Below, one piece after another: positions 1 to 5,345 of a stretch of 5,458 nucleotides of DNA. Where the stretch lies: NCBI RefSeq assembly GCF_938018035.1, contig NZ_CALIJF010000265.1:1-5458 (forward strand). Reading direction: 5' to 3'. The translations under genes and the position numbers were made by a program. The stretch comes from an uncultured Campylobacter sp. Lineage in GTDB: Bacteria > Campylobacterota > Campylobacteria > Campylobacterales > Campylobacteraceae. The notes below the pieces were generated by a model, which was not told where the DNA came from, ran no database searches, and saw only the letters and a program-made list of their open reading frames with translations. How positions within the stretch are numbered: position 1 is the first letter of the stretch; the number at the start of each line of letters is the position of its first letter.

Positions 1-259
1 CGATGCTAAGCTTTTCTTGATCCGCTCTTTCTTGCAGCGCCGCAAGCGCCATCATAGAATTTAATGCAATCGCAGGCTGCGTAAATTCCGAAACGTCGAG
101 CTTATCGCTAGGCTCAAACAGTAAATTTTTAAAATCGATGCCGGTAAATTCTGAAGCCTCATCCAAAAGCGCGCGCGCAGAGGCGGAGTTCTCATAAAAC
201 TCCCTGCCCATGCCTACGCTTTGGCAGCCCTGCCCTGGGAAGATAAAAGCAAATTTCAT
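1..259 (-). CDS. fabD: Malonyl-CoA:ACP transacylase FabD, N-terminal part (runs off the left edge)
   Basis: This is the first 86 codons of a malonyl-CoA:acyl-carrier-protein transacylase, the cytoplasmic enzyme that loads malonyl groups onto ACP for fatty acid synthesis. The protein begins MKFAFIFPGQGCQSVGMGREF, which carries the family's N-terminal FPGQGxQxxGMG oxyanion-hole motif. The residue after GQG is Cys where Ser is common. Further on, FTQPAIALNSMMALAAL matches the TQPA segment typical of FabD. The catalytic GHSLG serine motif would lie beyond the window edge, so activity cannot be judged. The ATG at 259 has the site AGGA, which overlaps the slyD stop codon and lies about 7 bases upstream. 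Only 9 bases separate the two genes, so fabD is probably read from the same transcript as slyD. The identity is secure although the gene is cut. Confidence 0.95.
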   Translation of the reverse strand, partial: MKFAFIFPGQGCQSVGMGREFYENSASARALLDEASEFTGIDFKNLLFEPSDKLDVSEFTQPAIALNSMMALAALQERADQEKLSI

Positions 260-268
260 AAAAAAGTC

Positions 269-916
269 CTAATGCTCGTGATGGTGCCTGCCGCAGCACT
301 CGTGATCTTTCCCGTGATCGTGGCCTCCGCAGCATTCATGACCGTCTACATACCCATGGCCTCCGCAACACTCGTGATCCTCTGCGTGATCGTGTCCGTG
401 TCCGCCGCAGCACTCATGCCCCTCGTGATGGTTGTGTCCGCAGCCGCAGCTGTGCGCACCCTCCGGCTGCCCGGTAAGAATTTCATCCGCCGTCGCTTCG
501 CGGTTCTCGACGATTTTTATATTAAATTCCAGCTCCTTGCCCGCAAACGGGTGGTTGAAATCGATGGTAACGTCCTGCTCGCCGATAGCTTTAACGCTCA
601 CGCGGGTAGTCGCGCCGTCCTCCGCCTGACCGAAAAGCTCCATACCGACGACCAGATCGATGCCCGCAAACTGCTCTTTAGGCAGGATTTGCACGGCGTC
701 TTCTCTATACTCGCCGACCCCGTCGCTCGGGCTTATTAGAACCGTTTTGCTCTCGCCCGCTTGTAGATTTAAAATTTCATCTTCCAGCTTTTGGATGATT
801 TGATCTTTGCCGCTAAGAAAGGCGATCGGGTCGGAGTTTAAATTTGACTCTAAAATTTCGCCGGTTTTGCCGTCTTTTAGCTCATAATGCATCTTTATAA
901 CTCGGTTGTTAGCCAT
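269..916 (-). CDS. slyD: SlyD-type FKBP peptidyl-prolyl isomerase with a repetitive His/Cys metal-binding tail
   Basis: This is a 215-residue SlyD-family protein, a cytoplasmic peptidyl-prolyl cis-trans isomerase and chaperone. In E. coli SlyD also binds nickel and helps HypB in [NiFe]-hydrogenase maturation. Residues 1-68 and about 126-145 form the split FKBP domain (MHYELKDGKTGEILESN; NIKIVENREAT). Residues about 72-125 correspond to the inserted flap chaperone domain, including the EDAVQILPKEQF stretch that parallels E. coli SlyD. From residue 155 to the end the tail holds 18 His and 10 Cys in 61 residues, with four HECCG units at 167, 181, 193 and 205 and a CGCG at 157-160. The start at 916 follows a strong AGGAG spaced 6 bases away. 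The gene lies 49 bases after cpoB and 9 before fabD, the order I recall for C. jejuni Cj0114-Cj0116. Nickel handling is inferred from the family, and the metal actually bound is unknown. Confidence 0.95.
   Translation of the reverse strand: MANNRVIKMHYELKDGKTGEILESNLNSDPIAFLSGKDQIIQKLEDEILNLQAGESKTVLISPSDGVGEYREDAVQILPKEQFAGIDLVVGMELFGQAEDGATTRVSVKAIGEQDVTIDFNHPFAGKELEFNIKIVENREATADEILTGQPEGAHSCGCGHNHHEGHECCGGHGHDHAEDHECCGGHGYVDGHECCGGHDHGKDHECCGRHHHEH
272..454 (-). repeat. Coding repeat encoding the HECC-type tail of SlyD
   Basis: The last 61 codons of slyD contain an imperfect tandem repeat of about 36-42 bases. Its core reads (on the + strand) GCAGCACTCGTG or a close variant at 293-304, 329-340, 365-376 and 407-418. 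Each core encodes His-Glu-Cys-Cys, usually followed by Gly-Gly-His. Unit spacing is 36, 36 and 42 bases, all multiples of three, so gain or loss of a unit would keep the frame. The repeat is explained by the protein and is not a CRISPR or an intergenic element. Confidence 0.85.
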
Positions 917-965
917 AGTTTTCTCCTGTTTAGAATTTTATTTTGAGTTTGTATTTAAATTTAGG

Positions 966-1772
966 TTATCTAGTGGGCGCGGCTTTGGCTTCTTTGGAGT
1001 CCGGGTATGAAGCCTTTAGCGCTTTGTAGAATTTATCTGCGCTGTCTTTATCGCCGATCTTATCGAAGCTGATCGCGGTGTGATAGAGTAGCTTTGGGGT
1101 GTAGTCTTGGCTCTCGTTGTGCGAGATGCTCTTTTTATAATAGTTTATCGCTTCTGCGTATGAGCCGGAAAAATATGAAATTTCGCCCAGCATATAGTTT
1201 GCCTTAGCGGGCTTGTAATTTTTAGATACTAAATAATTGTAGCGCTCTTTTGCGCCGGAATAGTCTTTTTTGGCATATAAAGTGTCGGCCTCTTTCAATA
1301 CTGAAGCCTGATCTTTTGATTTAAAATCGGAATCTGATTTTGTACTAGCAGTGCCTGCGTCTAATTCAGCGTTTTTTTTTACGCTGCCGCCGCTACCTAA
1401 TTTTTTATTGATTTCAGCGATTTGGGCTTTTATAGTTGCGATATCTCGTTTCATCTGATCTAGCTCGCTGTTGCCTTGGCTTTTGCCCGTAGCGCGAATT
1501 TCTAGATCTGCCACCCTATTTTCCAGGTTCGAAATTTTAGAATTTGTTCCTTCAAGGACGCTTCGCAAACCTTCGACACTCTCGCGTGTATTATCTACAC
1601 TAGTTTGCATCTCGCTTATACGCTTGCGGTTATCGCGTAATACTTGTTCGTTTTCGGTTAGTCCATAAGAGCTACCTGAATCAATATTGCCAGCATCAAA
1701 TGCGGAAGTTTCTGCATTTAAAAAAGTGGCAGCTCCCAAAAGAGCCGCCACCGTGAAATTTTTAAATTTCAA
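966..1772 (-). CDS. cpoB: Tol-Pal system protein CpoB/YbgF (periplasmic coiled-coil plus TPR protein)
   Basis: This is the periplasmic CpoB/YbgF partner of Tol-Pal, which in E. coli binds TolA and coordinates peptidoglycan synthesis with outer-membrane constriction. No ATG lies near the 5' end. A TTG at 1772 has GGA 7 bases upstream and begins 1 base after the pal stop, giving 268 residues. A TTG at 1784 would add four residues (MDSN) and overlap pal by 11 bases, but has no spaced binding site, so I prefer 1772. A signal peptide (KFKNFTVAALLGAATFLNA) is likely cut before ETSAF. Counting from the TTG at 1772, a heptad-rich coiled coil covers about 40-126, a low-complexity Lys/Ser linker about 127-155, and TPR-like helices about 158-262, with ANYMLGEISYFSGSYAEAI and a closing YPDSKEA. 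Fold and operon position both support the call. C. jejuni Cj0114 is the apparent counterpart, from memory. Confidence 0.9.
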   Translation of the reverse strand: MKFKNFTVAALLGAATFLNAETSAFDAGNIDSGSSYGLTENEQVLRDNRKRISEMQTSVDNTRESVEGLRSVLEGTNSKISNLENRVADLEIRATGKSQGNSELDQMKRDIATIKAQIAEINKKLGSGGSVKKNAELDAGTASTKSDSDFKSKDQASVLKEADTLYAKKDYSGAKERYNYLVSKNYKPAKANYMLGEISYFSGSYAEAINYYKKSISHNESQDYTPKLLYHTAISFDKIGDKDSADKFYKALKASYPDSKEAKAAPTR

Positions 1773-1773
1773 A

Positions 1774-2247
1774 TTAGAATCCAACTTTGAATTCGTCGCG
1801 TCTGTTTTGAGCGTCGCACTCTTTAGAATGCTCTGTGCAAGCCATATTGCTCTCGCCGTAGCTTACTACGGAAATTCTGCTCTCATTTACGCCTTGAGCA
1901 ACCAATGCGTCTTTAGCTGCAGTAGCTCTCTTTAGACCAAGAGCATAGTTGTACTCATCAGAACCCCACTCATCGCAGTTACCCTCAACTTTAACGGTTA
2001 GAGACTCTGCGCCTGCTTGATTGAATAGAGCTGCGTTATTATTGATTGTGCCTTGCTGATCGGCTCTAATATTAAATTTATCAAAGTCGAAATAAACAGT
2101 ACCAACTTCACTTTGGATCTGAGATGCCAAAGCAGCTAGTCTATCTGCATTACTTGTGCTTGTAGTATCGGCCTCTGGGGTCTTTTTAGAACAACCGCTC
2201 AATAATAGAGCAGCAACTGCTATCGAAGATAAAACTAAATGTTTCAT
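1774..2247 (-). CDS. pal: Peptidoglycan-associated outer-membrane lipoprotein Pal (Omp18-like)
   Basis: Pal is an outer-membrane lipoprotein that binds peptidoglycan and, through TolB and TolA, the energised inner-membrane complex. The 157-residue product has a lipoprotein signal peptide with lipobox LSGC, so Cys19 is the lipidated N-terminus. A short Ser/Thr-rich spacer follows, then an OmpA-like domain from about residue 48 (VYFDFDKFNI) to the end. The signature GNCDEWGSDEYNYALGLKRA contains Asp92 and Arg107, spaced 15 apart like the diaminopimelate-binding Asp and Arg of OmpA-family domains. NRRDEFKVGF closes the domain. Three cysteines lie in the mature domain (91, 137, 144). The ATG at 2247 has a strong AAGGA 6 bases away, and an extended -10 promoter precedes it, so pal can probably be made more abundantly than the upstream genes. 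Identity is secure. Confidence 0.97.
   Translation of the reverse strand: MKHLVLSSIAVAALLLSGCSKKTPEADTTSTSNADRLAALASQIQSEVGTVYFDFDKFNIRADQQGTINNNAALFNQAGAESLTVKVEGNCDEWGSDEYNYALGLKRATAAKDALVAQGVNESRISVVSYGESNMACTEHSKECDAQNRRDEFKVGF
1780..1782 (-). promoter_or_regulatory. Weak ribosome binding site deciding the cpoB TTG start
   Basis: On the minus strand GGA stands 7 bases before the TTG at 1772, inside the last codons of pal. The alternative TTG at 1784 is directly preceded by CAAAG and has no properly spaced site. The weak site and TTG start suggest low initiation or coupling to translation of pal, which ends one base before. Confidence 0.45.
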
Positions 2248-2276
2248 TTTCTATCCTTTCAAAAAAAATTGAAGTC

Positions 2277-2285
2277 ATTATATCA
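2277..2285 (-). promoter_or_regulatory. Extended -10 promoter element upstream of pal
   Basis: In the 55-base gap between tolB and pal the minus strand reads TGATATAATG: a perfect TATAAT at 2282-2277 with the extended TGn just upstream. The preceding bases are very A/T-rich, as in Campylobacter sigma-70 promoters that lack a clear -35 box. Transcription would begin near 2270, giving a leader of about 23 bases that contains a T8 run and the AAGGA site of pal. This is a sequence-based prediction. It would add expression of pal and cpoB independent of the tolQ promoter. Confidence 0.6.
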
Positions 2286-2302
2286 CGAGATTTTTTAATA
2301 TT

Positions 2303-3550
2303 TTACCAATCAACCGATTGAATTTTACCCACTCTTAACGGAAATTGAAAACTTTTATTCTCGTTAACCCTGATAATACCTACCGAGCTTCCGCCGCCGT
2401 CTTGCTTGATAAACATAATGCTACCGCCATCGCTAGAAAATCTAGGAAACATATTTTTGCCACTAGCCGTTAACTGGCGAATCATATCGGTTTGAGTAGA
2501 GATTAAATATATATTAAATCCGCCCCCGCCGTCGCGACTAGAGTAAGTAACGTAATTACCATTTGTGCTGATGGAGTTATTATTTTTGCCGTGATAGACG
2601 AGCTGCTGAACGTTGCCGCCGTTTATGCTAGTGGCAAATACGTTTGGATAACCTAAACGATCGCTCACAAAAGCCACGCGCGAATCGCCGTCGATAAAAT
2701 TTCCATTTACATCAATGCCAGCGTAATCAGTAATTTGCTTAGCGCTGCCCGAGGCTATATCATACAAATAAATATCGGGTTGATCTTTAGGCGCATTGGT
2801 AATTAGAAGCTTTCTGCCGTCGGCACTTACATCCGAAGCTATTGTCATGCCGTGACCGGTAAAAATTTTACTCTTGCTACCGTTGGATAGATTAAATTTA
2901 TAGATAGCGGGCGTATTTTTATTGACGTAATAGGTGTAATAAAATTCGTTCTGCGCCGCGCTCGCCCATTTAGGGAAAATATTTAATCCGCCGCGAAGCA
3001 CCACCTGCTGGTAGGTAAGCGTATAGTCAGCCACCATGATCTCGCTCTCGCGCGTCGAAGTATAGCGAGAGAGCAAAATCATCTCCTTCATCCAATCGAC
3101 GTTTGAGTACCCTAGCTGCTTGACGATCTCAGATACCGCCATATGGGCTAAAAACGGATACTTTTCGGCATTTGAAAGCGTAAAGCTCTTCTCATACATC
3201 ACCCTGCCGCTGTTCGCTTCAAGTACTTTGGCTTTTAGGCTCATCGGCGAACTTTTATCACTTACCGCGTAGCGCACGATGAGAGCGGCGCCGCTAGAAC
3301 CCAAATTGCTGGAAGCGTCCGCATCGTAGCTGCTTTGTAGATACTCGTCGCTGACTTCAAAAGTCGCACCGACCTTTAGATCACCCACCATAAGTTTAAA
3401 GAATTTGTTGCCAAATTCTGAATTTGCAAGGTTCGATGCATCCTGAACAACGATTTTAGGTAGATTTACCCCTTCGTTTACGATAGACATAGTCGCATCT
3501 GCCGCGAAAATGCTACTACAAAATGCAAGAATCAAAAGTAGTTTCTTCAT
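2303..3550 (-). CDS. tolB: Tol-Pal system periplasmic protein TolB
   Basis: TolB is the soluble periplasmic beta-propeller that binds Pal and, through its N-terminus, the TolA C-terminal domain. The 415-residue product (E. coli TolB is about 430) starts with a signal peptide MKKLLLILAFCSSIFA, cut near residue 16-17. The segment after it (TMSIVNEGVNLPKIVV) sits where E. coli TolB has its TolA/Pal-interacting N-terminal strand. Residues about 20-155 form the D1 domain. The C-terminal part from about 190 has repeated propeller blades of the TolB/PD40 type, such as DVSADGRKLLIT with DIYLYDIASG, RVAFVSDRLGYPNVF, and RFSSDGGSIMF. Loops in the last blades are Gly-rich (RDGGGG, DGGGSS). The ATG at 3550 has a strong AAGGAG spaced 5 bases. 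The start lies 15 bases after the small TolA-III-like gene, so the two are probably co-transcribed. Confidence 0.96.
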   Translation of the reverse strand: MKKLLLILAFCSSIFAADATMSIVNEGVNLPKIVVQDASNLANSEFGNKFFKLMVGDLKVGATFEVSDEYLQSSYDADASSNLGSSGAALIVRYAVSDKSSPMSLKAKVLEANSGRVMYEKSFTLSNAEKYPFLAHMAVSEIVKQLGYSNVDWMKEMILLSRYTSTRESEIMVADYTLTYQQVVLRGGLNIFPKWASAAQNEFYYTYYVNKNTPAIYKFNLSNGSKSKIFTGHGMTIASDVSADGRKLLITNAPKDQPDIYLYDIASGSAKQITDYAGIDVNGNFIDGDSRVAFVSDRLGYPNVFATSINGGNVQQLVYHGKNNNSISTNGNYVTYSSRDGGGGFNIYLISTQTDMIRQLTASGKNMFPRFSSDGGSIMFIKQDGGGSSVGIIRVNENKSFQFPLRVGKIQSVDW

Positions 3551-3565
3551 CTTTTCTCCTTAAAT

Positions 3566-3961
3566 TTAATTTGCTACGTCGGATAATACCATTTCAAATG
3601 TGTGAGATTTATTATCCGGTGATTTTGGAAAGCTTCGCTTAGGAAGCTCATCTAAAAATTTCCTTAGCTTTTGGTTAAATTCTGTGCTACGCCCAAGCTC
3701 TAAAATTTGATAATTTAAAACTCGTCCATTGTTGCTAAATTCTATGCGGACTCTAGCCTCATCGGAAATACCTATTTGATACTTCGTCCATAGAGCTTGC
3801 AATTTCGACGCCATCTGCGAAAAATAAGCATCTAGCTCCTTTGAAATTTGAATTTTACCAGATTTTTGCGAAACGGAATTTCTTTCATAAGTAAAATTCT
3901 GTTCCGAATCCGCCGAAAAAAGCATACAGCAAAACACAAAAATACCAAAAAATTTTTTCAC
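3566..3961 (-). CDS. Secreted stand-alone TolA/TonB C-terminal domain protein (TolA domain III paralogue)
   Basis: This 131-residue protein starts with GTG at 3961, preceded by a good AAGGA spaced 5 bases. Residues 1 to about 17 (MKKFFGIFVFCCMLFSA) look like a cleavable signal peptide. The hydrophobic core is short for a permanent anchor and there is no convincing lipobox. After a polar linker of about 25 residues, residues 43-129 form a TolA/TonB C-terminal domain. Aligned by hand without gaps to residues 234-320 of the neighbouring TolA, about 43 of 87 positions are identical, including TEFNQKLR and SFPKSPD. It lacks the TolA membrane helix and the Pro/Lys/Glu linker, so TolQR should not energise it directly. 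It lies 18 bases after tolA and 15 before tolB. Likely it is a periplasmic protein that touches TolB, Pal or CpoB. Whether it competes with TolA, stabilises TolB or does something else is unknown. Confidence 0.88.
   Translation of the reverse strand: MKKFFGIFVFCCMLFSADSEQNFTYERNSVSQKSGKIQISKELDAYFSQMASKLQALWTKYQIGISDEARVRIEFSNNGRVLNYQILELGRSTEFNQKLRKFLDELPKRSFPKSPDNKSHTFEMVLSDVAN
3575..3835 (-). repeat. Diverged tandem duplication of the TolA domain III coding region, downstream copy
   Basis: This segment of the small gene matches 3995-4255 in tolA at a constant offset of 420 bases with no gaps. In the best block (3615-3700 against 4035-4120) about 60 of 86 bases agree by hand count, including GCTT-TGGTTAAATTC-GT stretches. 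Many differences there are synonymous. The similarity in DNA and protein indicates an old direct duplication that kept its coding function. Confidence 0.75.
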
Positions 3962-3979
3962 TATTTTCCTTAAAAAATT

Positions 3980-4954
3980 CTAATTCGACTTCATCACATC
4001 AGACATCTTAGTCTTGATCTCATGCGCCGCCCCATCCGGAGACTTCGGAAAGCTTTGGGTTGATAGATTATCCAAGAAATCCCGCAGCTTCTGGTTAAAT
4101 TCCGTCTCTCTTCCCAGCTCATCGATTTTATAATCCACGACTCGTCCATCTGCACCGAAAGTTATAATAATCGTCGCATCATCTTTCGTGGTCGCTACGT
4201 AGCGGCTCCATAGAACCTGAAGCCTCTTTTCTATCGCGCCGAGGTAGGCGTTAAATTCCCCAGTCCTTTGAGTCCTGCCGCCAAGCTTATCGGATTTGAC
4301 GACAGCATTTTTAGATGCCGCTTTATCCTTAGCACTAGAGGTGGCGGTTTCTTTATCGGATTTTTTATTGCTCTGAACCGCATCGCTAGCCTTGGCGCTT
4401 TCCTCTACTTTTGGTATATTAACGCCGTTAAAAAGATCGCTCAAGCTCGGTTTTTCCTCTTTTTTTGGCTCCGGCTTAGTTTCCTCTTTTTTCTCTACTA
4501 CTTTTTCGGAAGGTTTATCTTCCAACTTAGGCTCGGGCTTGGGCTCCTCTTTTTTGGGCTCAGCTTTAGGCTCGTCCTTTTTAGGTTCCGGTTTTGGCTC
4601 TTCCTTCGGCTTTTCGGGCTCTTTCGGCTTTGCCTGCACCGGAGGCGGCGGAACTACTTGCGCCGTAGTCTTAATTTTATCCTCCGGCACGTCCTTAATA
4701 TTCTTATTTTCAAACTCGCCCTGCTTCGTTTCTTTAGCGATTTCAGGCGCGGACGGAAGTTTATCATCTATTTCGAAATCAAAAGTAACATCCATATAAT
4801 CGTTGGGATTGTCGGTATATTTTTTAAATTTTTCCTGCGGCTTTGAAATTTGATATAAAAGAACGAAAATCACCAGCAGATAGGCAAAAAGGGCGATTAA
4901 AAACGATTTAAAATTATCGTATTTAACCCCCGTAAAATTTGAATAATTAGCCAT
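3980..4954 (-). CDS. tolA: TolA-type energy-transducing envelope protein
   Basis: TolA is anchored in the inner membrane and spans the periplasm, transmitting TolQR-derived force to TolB and Pal. In this 324-residue product, residues 17-36 (SFLIALFAYLLVIFVLLYQI) form the single membrane helix. About 100-170 is a PPPP followed by a Pro/Lys/Glu repeat linker (KPEPK, EEPKPEPK), more TonB-like than the long helical domain II of E. coli TolA. About 170-228 is Ser/Lys/Ala-rich, and 233-321 is the C-terminal domain (AYLGAIEKRLQVLWSRY; SFPKSPDG). The helix contains no histidine, although E. coli TolA and TonB have one there in the SHLS motif. The ATG at 4954 overlaps the tolR stop by 8 bases and has no clear binding site of its own, so translational coupling is likely. 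A name such as TonB-family protein is possible, but the tolB-pal context favours TolA. Confidence 0.93.
   Translation of the reverse strand: MANYSNFTGVKYDNFKSFLIALFAYLLVIFVLLYQISKPQEKFKKYTDNPNDYMDVTFDFEIDDKLPSAPEIAKETKQGEFENKNIKDVPEDKIKTTAQVVPPPPVQAKPKEPEKPKEEPKPEPKKDEPKAEPKKEEPKPEPKLEDKPSEKVVEKKEETKPEPKKEEKPSLSDLFNGVNIPKVEESAKASDAVQSNKKSDKETATSSAKDKAASKNAVVKSDKLGGRTQRTGEFNAYLGAIEKRLQVLWSRYVATTKDDATIIITFGADGRVVDYKIDELGRETEFNQKLRDFLDNLSTQSFPKSPDGAAHEIKTKMSDVMKSN
3995..4255 (-). repeat. TolA domain III coding region, upstream copy of the tandem duplication
   Basis: This region encodes residues 234-320 of TolA. It pairs gaplessly with 3575-3835 at an offset of 420 bases. It is taken as the parental copy because it remains attached to the anchor and linker expected of TolA. 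Confidence 0.75.
4445..4657 (-). repeat. Low-complexity Pro/Lys/Glu coding repeat in the tolA linker
   Basis: About 70 codons of tolA (residues 100-170) encode irregular repeats of the type EPKPEPKKEE after a PPPP run. The coding strand is strongly purine-rich with short A runs. Repeat slippage in steps of three could change the reach of the linker without breaking the frame. The long reading frames on the opposite strand here are shadows of this composition. Confidence 0.8.
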
Positions 4955-5345
4955 TTGTTTGAAGCGCGACTTTAGTAAAACCCGCTTGCTTTAAGCTCTT
5001 TAAGACAAACATTACATCGTCATAAACGAGTCTCTTATCGGCTTGGATATAGACGGGTTTTTCCAAGCTATACTTGCCGGTGCCTTTAAGCAGCACGAGA
5101 TTATCCGGGAATTCAGCTAGGCTCATCGAGCTTTTGTCGATATAAACCTTGCGATCTTCGCCGATACGCACAAGCAAGAATTCCGCGGTATTTTCCGAAA
5201 CCTGTGCTTTTGAGCCACTAGGCAGTTCGATCTTCTCATCGTAGATAATCGCCGTTTGCGCGACCATTAAAATCGCTAGCAAAACAAGCATAATATCGAC
5301 GAGCGGAGTGATATTTAACTCTGGATTTTCGTCGAAATTATACAT
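4947..5345 (-). CDS. tolR: TolR/ExbD-family proton-channel subunit
   Basis: TolR forms the proton-conducting motor with TolQ in the inner membrane and energises TolA. The 132-residue product has a short cytoplasmic N-terminus, a conserved ELNITPLVDIMLVLLAILMV segment forming the single membrane helix, and a periplasmic domain from about residue 36. Asp17 matches the essential membrane aspartate of the family (E. coli TolR Asp23). Length and motif fit ExbD/TolR exactly. The C-terminal part (EKPVYIQADKRLVYDDVMFVL) matches the family's periplasmic fold. The ATG at 5345 shares one base with the tolQ stop (TAATG), and the stop overlaps tolA by 8 bases, so the three genes are translationally linked. 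The same family includes ExbD of the TonB system (C. jejuni calls its counterpart exbD3, from memory). The tolB-pal neighbourhood argues for TolR. Confidence 0.94.
   Translation of the reverse strand: MYNFDENPELNITPLVDIMLVLLAILMVAQTAIIYDEKIELPSGSKAQVSENTAEFLLVRIGEDRKVYIDKSSMSLAEFPDNLVLLKGTGKYSLEKPVYIQADKRLVYDDVMFVLKSLKQAGFTKVALQTNG

Noticed and set aside
293..418. Regularly spaced direct repeats suggesting a CRISPR array
   Set aside because: The repeat cores are only about 12 bases, the spacers are similar to each other, and the whole stretch is in frame as the SlyD metal-binding tail.
221..739. 172-residue open frame on the + strand opposite slyD and the start of fabD
   Set aside because: It lies opposite two clear genes, has no family features, and its Ala/Val-rich sequence is the shadow of the SlyD His/Cys tail codons. 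The shorter frame at 432-629 is rejected for the same reason.
935..940. TAAAAT on the minus strand upstream of slyD as a possible -10 box
   Set aside because: The match is imperfect, lacks the TGn extension and lies in uniformly A/T-rich DNA, where such a hexamer is expected by chance. slyD may have its own promoter, but this sequence does not establish it.
917..965. Possible terminator between cpoB and slyD
   Set aside because: The gap is A/T-rich with short palindromic words such as AATTT/AAATT but has no GC stem followed by a T run on the coding strand. None of the other gaps shows a convincing hairpin either.
1471..1935. Short + strand frames opposite cpoB and pal (1471-1668, 1687-1935)
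   Set aside because: No good ribosome binding site or recognisable domain was noticed, and they are fully covered by well-supported genes on the other strand.
3919..3931. Reading the small TolA-III protein as a lipoprotein through Cys11 or Cys12
   Set aside because: The cysteines come after only about 8 hydrophobic residues and are not in an L-(A/S)-(G/A)-C lipobox, while a plausible signal peptidase I site follows at about residue 16-17.
4268..4846. 192- and 135-residue open frames on the + strand opposite tolA (4268-4846 and 4392-4799)
   Set aside because: Phe/Leu/Arg-rich and Ser/Gly/Phe-rich low-complexity sequences mirror the Pro/Lys/Glu repeat of TolA. They look like a membrane protein only because of that composition.
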